DNA from: Adiantum capillus-veneris | Lineage: Eukaryota; Streptophyta; Polypodiopsida; Polypodiales; Pteridaceae | Length of the DNA stretch: 55,500 bases | Direction: 5' to 3' | Assembly: GCA_014529385.2 (NCBI GenBank) | Contig: CM043958.1 | Coordinates: 148,460,385-148,515,884, forward strand | In this document: positions 44,649-53,693 of the stretch, one piece after another | How the letters are laid out: every line of letters starts with the position of its first letter | Position numbering within the stretch: position 1 is the stretch's first letter | Made by a program: the position numbers and the translations under genes | The notes under the pieces: model-generated | The model's database searches: none | What the model was told of the DNA's origin: nothing | What the model saw: only the letters and a program-made list of their open reading frames with translations

Positions 44649-45711
44649 TTAAGATGTTTCTTTTATTTGTAATTCTTTTGGCTGCGTGCCTTTCTTTTGG
44701 TGGAATTCGCTTGGATTTTGTTTTGATAAAAAAAACTTGCTCGGTGTTTGGTAAAACTCAATATGGTCATAGCCCCAATCTTGCACCATCTTAAGTTGAT
44801 GTATAAATGGTCTCCCCAATATGAAACCAAAGTTGTCGTTTTTTTTAAAATCCACTATTGCAAATGTATGCTCCTACTCTATTCCACACGAGGAGACTAT
44901 AATTTGTTCTAGCATACCCACTAGTCTCTCTACGTACCCTTTTGCAAGTTGCACTTTCATTCTTATTTTTGTAAGTGCTTTTCTTCCCCATTTCTCCCAT
45001 ATTACTTTTGTATAAATAGCCACTCTAGCTCTTCTATCCAGCATTGCAATGTTTTGGACTCCTTTGTGCTCTAGTAGTAAGGTGGTGTTTGTGTTTTGCT
45101 CTTTACCTTCATAGTAATTACCCACCTTGTTTATAGACACCCATTATCCTTTAGTTTATCTTATGTTGTTTTAACCATATTTCCATATAGTGGGATTTCT
45201 TGATGTTCTAAAAGCTTCATTCCCATCTTCTCAAAGTTCTCACCTATTATTTCCATAGATGGTGTCTAATTTGTAAAATCTCTAAGAGCGTTATCACACA
45301 TTGTATAGGAGTCAACATCACTTTGTGAGGGCTCTTGGTGTCCATCATCTTTAGAACATCCTTTCATTCTTGATCTTCCATTGAGATGGCATGACCTTGA
45401 CCTTAAATTTTTCTTCATGATCTCCAATGAAAAACGACTAAGCCTTCAACTTTTTAGGTTTTCTCATTGTATAGAGATTGTAAACCTCCAAGGTAAAACT
45501 CATGATCCATATTGATCACCATGATGGGCGCAGACTTCAAATTTATACTACGATCCTTTCGATTCCTGATAGTTTCCCACAAGGCTTGCGGCCATGGCCC
45601 TTCCACTTCTAGAATGGGTATCATCCCTTGTGACTTGACATCATCAGTTGTATTAGCCACTACCCTTGTGTCCAGTGGTGTTTCAATTTCAGGTTTTTTT
45701 TAATCAATTGT
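44649..45711 (-). pseudogene. Ty3/gypsy gag-protease remnant, downstream part
   Basis: The minus strand reads LLEHKGVQNIAMLDRRARV (active-site region, where Asp-Ser-Gly is replaced by Asp-Arg-Arg), KVQLAKGYVERLVGMLEQII and VSSCGIE. After a stop comes HTFAIVDFKKNDNFGFILGR followed by PFIHQLKMVQDWGYDHIEF, the retropepsin layout of plant gypsy elements whose protease has an ILGRPF motif. Upstream parts (about 45660-45450) are gag-protease linker with stops. It is the continuation of the gag at 53694-55500; the CACTA element sits between. No RT follows to the left. Confidence 0.75.
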
Positions 45712-45835
45712 CACTACAAGAGGCTATTCATATTAGCGACGCTCACACAGCGACGCTCAATTTTTTTTTCTCGGCGTCGCTATGAGCGTCGCAAATTTAC
45801 TTGTAAATTTGCGACGCTCATAGCGACGCCGGCTG
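45712..45835 (+). repeat. 5' terminal and subterminal repeats of the CACTA element, with a perfect palindrome
   Basis: Copies of GCGACGCTCA and its complement are packed in the first 120 bp. Positions 45772-45800 and 45803-45831 are exact reverse complements (29 bp each) around TT, a 60-bp palindrome built of two subterminal motifs in each arm. Confidence 0.93.
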
Positions 45836-45920
45836 GGCTAAAAAAAATAACCGAGAGCGCCCAAAAACTCAGATCTCAGATCTGAATTTTTCGGCGCCCT
45901 CAAGCAAGGAGCAGGTAACG

Positions 45921-45967
<47 letters not shown>

Positions 45968-46095
45968 CTCCACACACACACACACACACACACGAGGAGA
46001 GGAAGGAGAGCCAGGTATGCTCCTTCCCTCTCCTCACTCTCATGTTCCCTTCCCCTCTTTCTCTCTCCCTCTCTCTCTCTCTCACACACACACAC
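45921..46095. repeat. (CT)n and (CA)n runs in the CACTA 5' region
   Basis: A CT run at 45921-45962, a CA run near 45970-45992, and further CT/CA runs near 46050-46095. Confidence 0.93.
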
Positions 46096-46149
46096 ATAGT
46101 GTTTTTTTTTTAGAGAGAGAGAGAGAGAGAAAGAGTACAAACATAAACA

Positions 46150-46370
46150 AAAACGCACACACACATACATAAACAAAGAATGCACACACACATTGAGAGA
46201 GGAAAAGAGAGAGAGAGAGCATGCATAAACAAAAAACGCACACATTGAGAGAGGAAAAGAGAGAGAGAACATGCATAAACAAAAAACGCACACATTGAGA
46301 GAGGAAAAGAGAGAGAAAACATGCATAAACAAAAAAACGCACACACATTGAGAGAGAAAGAGAGAGAAAC
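46150..46370. repeat. ~50-bp minisatellite, about four units
   Basis: CATGCATAAACAAAAAACGC recurs at 46220, 46270 and 46320, each with CACATTGAGAGAGGAAAAGA. Frames with Leu/Ser/Cys-rich repeats on the minus strand are translations of this array and not a gene. Confidence 0.9.
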
Positions 46371-46429
46371 TAATTTAACGTCGGAGGAAACTAATTAAAA
46401 TTAAAAGACCTAAAGATCTAGCCGACGAG

Positions 46430-46520
46430 GATTTGAACTCAAGAGCTGTTATTCAAAAGGGAAATGGCATAACCAATCTATCATACTTGGCATGGGTGAT
46501 AGAAAGGTTATACCATTTAT
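46430..46520 (-). other. Hairpin next to a tRNA B-box-like motif
   Basis: On the minus strand GAGTTCAAATCCTCG resembles the T-arm/B-box of a tRNA (GGTTCGAATCC). Upstream on that strand is an imperfect 22-bp inverted repeat (AAATGGTATAACC ... GGTTATGCCATTT). A full cloverleaf cannot be drawn, so this may be a tRNA-derived SINE relic or chance. Confidence 0.3.
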
Positions 46521-46555
46521 CTCTTTTTATTGGCACACACATCCACACACACGCA

Positions 46556-46735
46556 CACACACAAGAAGAAGAGAGTTATAACGTCGTAGGAAACTATCCT
46601 AAAAGACGTTAAAGATTAGGTTAGATGTAGAATTACGTTAAATTAGATTTAGGTTTATTTAAGTTAAATTAGATTAGATTTAGGTTTATTTTTAGTTAGG
46701 TTTACGTTTATTTACGCTAGATTTAGATTTACATT
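46556..46735 (+). repeat. Left copy of a ~180-bp direct repeat around the captured gene
   Basis: ACAAGAAGAAGAGAGTT, AACGTCGTAGGAAACTATCC and AGACGTTAAAGATTAGGTTA recur in the same order at 47253-47420. The copies bracket the HIPP fragment. Confidence 0.88.
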
Positions 46736-46753
46736 ATATTAGATTAGATTTAG

Positions 46754-47114
46754 GTCTCCATAGACTGCGATGCCTGCATGAAGCGGGTGAAGAAAGCCCT
46801 CAATGGAATATAGGGTATTGCTGCCTTCACTCATGGTGGGCTCCGTCGATCCAAAAGTACTGGTGAAATGTCTTCAGAAGATAGGGAAGAAGGTGGATCT
46901 TCAGGGCGGCAAGAGTCACTACATCCCCGACAATGACCATCTAGACAACCTCTAGTCATTCAACAACAACTTCAAAGTTAGTAACAAGAGCAAGAACGGT
47001 CCAAAGGGCCAATTGCTGTCGTCAGATGTGGATGGAGATGAGGCAGCGTCACCGCCGGAAGTAAACTCTCACATCTTTAGTGATGAGAATGCCAACTCTT
47101 GCCGAGTTATGTGA
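46754..47114 (+). pseudogene. Captured HIPP (heavy-metal-associated isoprenylated plant protein) fragment
   Basis: After an acceptor-like AG (46752-46753) the frame reads VSIDCDACMKRVKKALNGI, the metal-binding loop and first helix of an HMA domain (Cys-Asp-Ala-Cys). After a TAG (46811-46813) comes GIAAFTH. A +1 shift, with the loss of about ten residues of beta-strand, leads to VGSVDPKVLVKCLQKIGKKV, the second half of the HMA fold. A linker follows (one TAG at 46953-46955 where Trp is expected), and the product ends SCRVM-stop, a CaaX box for prenylation at the C-terminus. HIPPs bind metals at membranes or nuclei. The first exon, with the start codon, is missing. Its position inside a CACTA element, bounded by short direct repeats, marks it as a captured host gene piece. 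Confidence 0.8.
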
Positions 47115-47252
47115 AAAATTATGTGTTAAATCAGTTTTAAGGTTCTTATAATCCCTGTTAATTTAGTTCTTTGTTTTTAATATAACATAATTTACGTTAG
47201 ATTTAGATTTATGTTATATTAGATTAGACTTAGGTTTATTTAGGTTTACCCA

Positions 47253-47420
47253 CACACACACACACACAAGAAGAAGAGAGTTTTAACGTCGTAGTCGTAG
47301 GAAACTATCCCAAAAGACGTTAAAGATTAGGTTAGATGTAGACTTGCGTTAAATTAGATTTAGGTTTATTTTTAGTTAAATTTACGTTTATTTAGATTTA
47401 GTCTTATTTACGTTAGATCG
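47253..47420 (+). repeat. Right copy of the ~180-bp direct repeat
   Basis: Same landmarks as the left copy, with a 6-bp duplication (GTCGTA) near 47290. An inner pair, TAGATTTAGATTTA and ATTAGATTAGA, at 46718-46750 and 47195-47230 borders the HIPP segment itself. Confidence 0.88.
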
Positions 47421-47705
47421 AGTCCACGCAAGAATTACTTACGGTTTAGGGTTTAGAGTTAGACGAACAGTGAAAAGATCTACTATGAAAAGATGTTAAG
47501 ATGCTGTGAAGTGCTACAGCTAGAGAAGAGGCAAAGGGGTTTTGTCCACTACATGCAGTATCATGTAGACGTGGGTCTGTAGATTTCTTGTACCCACAAA
47601 TATAGGTATTGACCAATAAAGACGAGATTATAACCCGGTGGTTCTGATCTCCGTGCACCTCTAGACCAAGGTGTGCGGGGATTGGACATGACTAGAGAAT
47701 GTGAG

Positions 47706-47747
<42 letters not shown>

Positions 47748-47809
47748 GACGAAGAATGCCAATAGAATATTAAATTTTTTGTCCAGGTTATAAGATTTTT
47801 ACCCTCATT
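47420..47809. other. Upstream region of the transposase gene
   Basis: Contains a (GA)n run at 47707-47744, directly upstream of the transposase ATG. A short plus-strand stretch (LEKRQRGFVHYMQYHVDVG, about 47520-47580) looks like a coding fragment of unknown origin. The promoter of the transposase gene probably lies here, by position only. Confidence 0.4.
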
Positions 47810-50800
47810 ATGAGTAGTGACGAGGATGTGGGACCGTCCAACCGAAACACCTATCTCTCAACGAGGGTCTTATGTTTTTGTAATCAATGCAAGCATGCTG
47901 TGCGACGGACAAGACATGTTTCTTTGCAGCACGTTCGCGAATTTGGCGAGTTCGATCCATCTATTATAGATCGAGTTGTTGCCAATTATAACTCGTCGGA
48001 CTCTGACGCTGGCCAACAAGCAGCAATCTTGCAACCCCAATAGACGTGTTCGCAGGCGCTTTGGTCAAGCAGCATATGTGAGGCCACAAGATGTAGCCTC
48101 TGACAGCTCGGGGGATGATCATGCAGAGCACATTCCCAACGAGGCAATGTTTGAGCCCGAGATTGATGAAATGATCGAGACGATCATGGATTCAGAAAGG
48201 CTTATCTATGATGATATGAAAAGTGAAGCCGATACGCCATTGTATAATGGAGCACGTATGTCTAGATTGAAAGCACTCCTGGTTCTTCTCAACATGCAAG
48301 CAAAGTTTGGATGGAGTGACACTAGCGTCACAGCGCTTTTCAGGTGATCTATTACAATTAGTTTACTTTAATAAAACTCTAAATGTATAATGATCTGATA
48401 GATTTTTACACGACTGTATCGTATTTTTATGTTGTGTAGATTGCTTAAAGAGCACATACTACCAGCTGACAATGTGATGCCAGATTCCCGAGATGAAGCA
48501 AGAAAGATTTTGTGAAACTTGGGGATTGATTACAATTCTATCCACGCTTGTCCTAATGACTACATTCTTTTCAGAGGGGAATACATAGACATGGAGAAGT
48601 GTCCGAAATGTGATTCCGAAAGATATCGAGTAGATCTCCATGCGACAAAAATTCCACAAAAGGTTTTGCGACATTTTCCTCTGCTTCCTCGCATCAAGCA
48701 TTTCTTCGAATGTAAGTCCATGGCCGCCCTAGCATCATGGCATGAGGAGAATAAATCTTCGGATGGTGTGCTACGAATTCCTGCAGATTGCGCAGCCTGG
48801 AAACATATAGATGGAACATGGTCGGATTTTGCCAGGGAAGCTCGAAATTTGCGCTTAGGCCTGGCTATGGATGGCGTAAATCCATTTGGTCAAAGATCAA
48901 CATCTTACAGTGTATGGCCCGTTGTCATCGTCAACTACAACATTCCCCCGTGGTTGACTACGAAGAAGGGGCACCTATGGCTAAGCTTGATTGTGCCAGG
49001 GCAATATAAAGTGGAGAATATGGATGTGTATCTTCGTCCACTATTGGAAGAGCTACAACAATTGTGGATTGGCATAGAGGTGGTGGATATGAGCTGACAC
49101 ACAGGACGACGGAATGCTTTGATCAGAGGCATTCTAATGTGGACCATGCATGACTATCCTGGGCTAACAGAATGCTCATGTGATCTATTGACACTCCTCA
49201 CTCAGACACTGTAAATCTTGTTTTTTCCCATAGTTGATCTATTATCATGTGTATACATGCAGGGCTTCAAACAAGCGGATACAGAGCATGTGTCACATGT
49301 GGACCTAGACTGAATGCACGTAGGGCGCCCTCACTGAAGAAGCAAATCTACGAAGGTCATCAAGCGTATCTTCCAGAGAATCATGTGTTACACGATGGCT
49401 TTTTGGGAAGAGAGCCACCAAGGATGTCTGCACAAGCATGGTTAGAGCAGAAGGAGATGTGCGATGACGGATTGCCTCCAGGGATGAAGAGACTATCTCT
49501 ATGGTACGAGTTACCATACTGGCCCCGACTCATGATCAATCACTTGCTCGATCCAATGCACATATTCAAGAATGTGGGTAATCTACTATGGGACCATCTG
49601 ACCGGCAAGAAAGATACTTTGGGAGCCAGAGTTGACCTTAGAAATGTGGATCGTATGGAGCAATATTGGCCGCAAACAGCGTCTGATGGATCGATAAAAC
49701 TCCCTAAAGCACCATGGATTTTCACAGGAGCCCAAGAACGCAAAGTAAAAGAGACCATTCGATCTTTGCGGACCCCCACTGGCGTAATGCACTCGCTCCG
49801 AACGTGTTTTACTAAAGAAGGAAAGCTTACCGGTTTGAAGTCACACGATTGGCATAAAATGTGTCAGGTACGTTCATAGTGGACTTTAATATCATTGCAT
49901 AAAATGTGGACTTTAATATCATTGCTGCACATACTTTACAATTTATTTTACCGGTTGCCATTGAGGGATGTTTGTCTCTCGACATCCGTAACACAATCTA
50001 CAAACTTGCAAAGCTGGTGCAATGGATCTCACAAAAGGAGATCAACGTAGACTCCATACCATTCGCCAAACTAAATGCTGCGGAGCTTGTGTGCATGTTT
50101 GAGAAACATTTTCCTACTACCATGGTAACCATTCAGGTGCATCTTCTTGTTCACATAGTTGATGAGGTGGAAATAACTGGCACAGTTCATTCCAGATGGA
50201 TGTTCTTCTTAGAACGTTTCATGAAAACGCTTAAGGGATATGTGCGTCAAAAGGCACGTCTGGAGGGTAGCATGGCAGAAGGTTGGTTGGTATCAGAGTT
50301 CCTAGTGTACATTGGAGAGTGGCTAGACGGATTTGATAAAGCCCGGGACACGCTATGGCGAACCATAGATGATGAGCGCATATCTGGGATTGTCATGTGC
50401 AATCTCGGTGTTGAGAAGAAGATGACGGAAGATCTAGAGGCTAAAATCAACCGATTTTGCATGCTTCACAATCCTGTGATGCAAAAGGGGATTTCACAAT
50501 ATGAGGATGCAAAGCAAGAGCGACAAAGGGCACGAATCGAGTGGAGACGGGGAAGTCGACCACCGATGCACTATTCGACGGTTCTGGAGAGCCTACCAAC
50601 ATTCATGAGCTTAAGATGGTTGCACAACCAATTGAAAAGCGCACAACAATGCGATGACAAAGTGACTGAGGAAGAGTGGGAGTACTCTCGGGGTTGCGCG
50701 ACCAAGGTAAGTTTGCAATGTACGACTAGCTAGTGACTTTATTTCTAAACGTTTGAACGGCCACTCATAATCTTTGTTCGTTGTAGTATAAGTCATACAC

Positions 50801-51539
50801 AGCAGCATGGTGTAAAGGTCGACATTTTAGGGTGGAACGGATCGACAAAAAGCGTTTTACTCAAGATTGTGGAATCATGGCAAAATTTGAACAGTCTAGT
50901 CGACGACGTTCCTCTGATGCAGATCCTGTGGTGGCGGAACTCACTTACTTCGGCACGCTGCAAGAGATTTTGAGGATCGATTACAGAGGATTTTTTGTCG
51001 ACTTGTTCGACGTGCAATGGTTCAAGATAATCATGGAGGGTCGCAACGCTACTGTGCGTAGAGGAGAGTCTGGTTTTCTTGAGGTGGATTCTACTAAGAA
51101 ATGGACTGACCTAAGAGACACTTTCGTACTACCCGAGCATTGTGAACAAGTAAGTATGTAAATAGTTAACATCCCCCTTTTACAAGTTATGTGCTTGAAA
51201 GCTCTCATGTAAGTTATGTGGCTCTGGCAGGTAATATTTCATCCTACAAAGTCTACATCAAACTGGTGGTACGTCATAGAGGTAGCCCCTCGTAGTGCAA
51301 GGACGTATGAAGGCTACCATGTGCCAATCACAACGGCATCAATGGAGGAGATCAGAGAAGATGCTCAATCAGAAGCCGCTGCGGTGGTGCCAGACGAGCA
51401 TCAAGATGCTACTACTCTATATGGGGTGCATGCAGAGGAGCTACAAAATGAAACAGAGGATATGTGTTTAAACGGAGATCTCTATATAGATATAGGAAGT
51501 TATGCTGAGTTATGCGAGGATGAGAGAGAGATCTCTTAA
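47810..51539 (+). pseudogene. TNP2-like CACTA transposase gene, six exons, disrupted
   Basis: Exons by splice signals: 47810-48343, 48440-49179, 49263-49867, 49942-50706, 50787-51149, 51231-51539. The start ATG at 47810 begins MSSDEDVGPSNRN and ends DEREIS-stop. Motifs in order: LYNGARMSRLKALLVLLNMQ, HACPNDYILFRGEY, CPKCDSERY, RLGLAMDGVNPFG, NYNIPPWLTTKKG, DVYLRPLLEELQQLW, YELPYWPRLMINHLLDPMHI, LKSHDWHKMCQ, FILPVAIEGCL, SRWMFFLERFMKTLKGYVRQ, and SNWWYVIEVAPR at the end. These are the TNP2 (Transposase_21) family and its C-terminal extension; the enzyme cuts and rejoins the element ends. Lesions are a frameshift near 48030, TGA at 48513-48515, TGA at 49095-49097, and an acceptor reduced to AA at 49940-49941. 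Confidence 0.92.
49868..49941 (+). other. Intron with internal duplication and mutated acceptor
   Basis: GTGGACTTTAATATCATTGC appears twice here (about 49878 and 49905). The expected acceptor just before FILPVAIEG reads CTTTACAA instead of CTTTACAG, in correct phase with both neighbouring exons. Confidence 0.6.
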
Positions 51540-51811
51540 AGCCACAAATATTGTATTTGAACAATTTTGCTCCGTGTTGTAAAAGCTCTGGCTCTCTAAG
51601 TACCTTCCATGGTGTATAACGCTCTTTTCTACTCGCGCTCACATCTTTTGATTGAAAATTCTGAGTTTTCGACTTGCCTCTTCTATCACTCAATTCATTG
51701 CGTCATTGTATTTATATGCGTCATTACGTCATTGTATTTAATGGTCTTTGCGTCATTGTCTACTCTATTCATTCAATATTAAGTTTAAATATTCGTGTGT
51801 TTAATGCAGGT

Positions 51812-53121
51812 ATGGATGATGAGGAGTTTCTTTCTTCTTTGTCACCGCAGCAGAGACAGTGGTACGTGGAGCGTCATCGCTCTGGCGCATCATCGCGCGT
51901 TCCTACTCCATCCGCATCTCCCTCTCTTTCGGAGCATTCGGCACGCTCCGAAGCTTCGGCGTCGACGAGACGATCTTCACACTCGTCTAGACACCGGCGC
52001 TCTAGTGGTGGCGGTGGCGGTTGTTGTGGGGATTCCGCCACCGATGCCTCCACACCGCCTCGTGTTCGACGAGGCTCTTTACCCTCCCCTTCTTTGCCCG
52101 CCCCCACACCAGCCACAACATCGCCATCTACGCCAGGTTTTGCACGGCTGACTGTTCCTAGCAGCTACACACCTCTACCTACTCCGCCAGGAGCCACCCC
52201 ACTCGACACTCCTCGCTTCAGGGCCCAGACGCCGGTGGAGACACCTGACGTCCGTACCCCCATCGACACGCCGCTAGAGACCCCTGCCGGGACACCCAGG
52301 TTCACGCGTCACCGGCCAGAGGGCTTGCCTTACTCCGTCGACTTCAGCGGCGGCATCATCATGGATGATGACGGCAAGAAGGTGATCTCACGCATGCGTG
52401 GTCTTTGCTCTCAGTTGTTTAGACACTACATACTAAACAAATGGAGTGAAGTACCAAGTGATTTAAAAAACAGAGTCATCAGCATACTTCATGATGAGTT
52501 TCCCATTCCAACACGGGATCAGCGCTTCAATGAAGACCTGATGAAGATTCGAATGCACGAATACTGCAAACACAAGCGTTCCTAAGTGCAAAAAGCAATC
52601 AAGCATGGGTGGAACAGGCCAGATTGGCTGGCCAAAGAAGATTGGAAGAATGCGAAGAAAGCAGCGCGCGAGAATCCCGACAAGTGGAAGCAACAAAAGG
52701 ATGCAGCCAGAGCGCGAGTAGAGGCAGGGAGATTGCACCACTTGGGGAGCGGTGGATGGGCATCATTTGAGGCCGATTTTGTAAGTGTTTTTGCATTGCT
52801 CTTTATGTTCGATAGTTTAGGGTTTATGATTTTTTTAATTCTAATATAATGAAATCTTTGTATGTTTTGACAATGGTCGATGACAGGATGTGATCCCACA
52901 CCGTACGAGCGCGAGTACGCAGGCAAAAAGGGCTTAAACGCTCTGATGGACATTCTCAGTTCTCGCGGCGGCATGGTTAGTATTAGGGTTTACTCTTTTC
53001 TATTTTTTGTATTGTTTTATAAATGTCGTTATATGTTTATACTTACTGAAAGCTGTCTTATTGTCTTTTTTTGCAGAATCCGACAGATACGCCGCTTGGA
53101 CGCGATGAGACGTCTAACTAG
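51812..53121 (+). pseudogene. TNPA-like gene (plant Ptta/En/Spm, Transposase_24 type), disrupted
   Basis: ATG at 51812 gives MDDEEFLSSLSPQQRQWYVE, then a long Ser/Pro/Thr-rich disordered part with repeats such as TPVETPDVRTPIDTPLETPA. The family domain follows (MRGLCSQLFRHYILNKWSEV, NRVISILHDEFPI). A single in-frame TAA (52583-52585) interrupts it, and the same frame continues with KHGWNRPDWLAKEDWKNAKK and GRLHHLGSGGWASFEADF up to a GTAAGT donor at 52781. Later exons are about 52887-52975 (DPTPYEREYAGKKGLNALMD) and 53077-53121. The phase of the first junction does not fit, so a small indel is likely. TNPA-type proteins bind subterminal repeats such as those at both ends here and assist the transposase. 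Confidence 0.85.
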
Positions 53122-53480
53122 ACGACGTCAGTTTAGCCGTAGCTAGATAGCATTAGTTTAGGGTTTCTCATAGCTTATGTATCATGAGACAGATTTTATA
53201 CGTCTTTTTGAACCATGTATATTATTACATTTGTCACCGCAGTTCATTTTGCCAATCAATTCTTTATGCCTATGATGTTGTACAATTGTCATTATTACAT
53301 TTGCCAATCGATTCATTTTGCCTATGATGTGTACAATTGTCAATTTTACGCTTGTTTTGCAAACAATGCGTCTTGTGGGTGACTATTTTGGGTCTATTAT
53401 CTACCCTTGCACTTTTTTTAAAAAGTGAATCAAGTACAATATGGTTGATGGGTGGCAGGGCATTCAATGCCCTGTCACCA
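53122..53480. other. 3' untranslated / spacer region of the CACTA element
   Basis: AT-rich, with two imperfect copies of CATTTTGCC...TATGATG...GTACAATTGTCA (about 53245-53345). No coding signal. Confidence 0.5.
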
Positions 53481-53489
53481 AAAAAAATT

Positions 53490-53693
53490 CTCTCGGGCAT
53501 CGCTATAACCGTCGCTATTTATGGCTCTGTAGCGTCGCTATGAGCGTCGCTATAGACTTCTGTGTAAACGTCGCTATAACCATCGCTATGAGCGTCTCTA
53601 TATAGCGACGCATATAGCGACGCCGGGGGTTATAAAAACCCAGTGTATTTCCGTCGCTAACAGCGTCACTAGGGCACACAACCTCTTGTAGTG
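53490..53693 (+). repeat. 3' subterminal repeats and terminus of the CACTA element
   Basis: About ten copies of (A/C)GTCGCTA or its complement TAGCGACG within 190 bp, ending in CCTCTTGTAGTG. A palindromic pair (GCGACGCATATAGCGACGCC) lies near 53610. Confidence 0.92.

Larger units (their letters stand above)
45712..53693 (+). mobile_element. Full-length CACTA (En/Spm) DNA transposon
   Basis: Begins CACTACAAGAGG (45712) and ends with its reverse complement CCTCTTGTAGTG (53682-53693). TGT stands on both sides (45709-45711 and 53694-53696), the 3-bp duplication typical of CACTA elements. Both ends carry many copies of GCGACGC / GCGTCGCTA, as expected for subterminal binding sites of a TNPA-type protein. 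Inside are simple repeats, a captured HIPP fragment, a TNP2-like transposase gene and a TNPA-like gene, all with point lesions. It is complete in structure but not able to encode intact proteins. It inserted into a minus-strand gypsy gag-protease region. Confidence 0.95.

Noticed and set aside
45838-46348. Long minus-strand frames rich in Cys, Val, Leu and Phe repeats
   Set aside because: They are translations of CT/CA runs and a 50-bp minisatellite; no start context or family motif.
47976-51539. Stop-codon reassignment or programmed readthrough to explain in-frame stops
   Set aside because: All three stop codons occur, together with frameshifts and a broken splice site, which fits ordinary decay.
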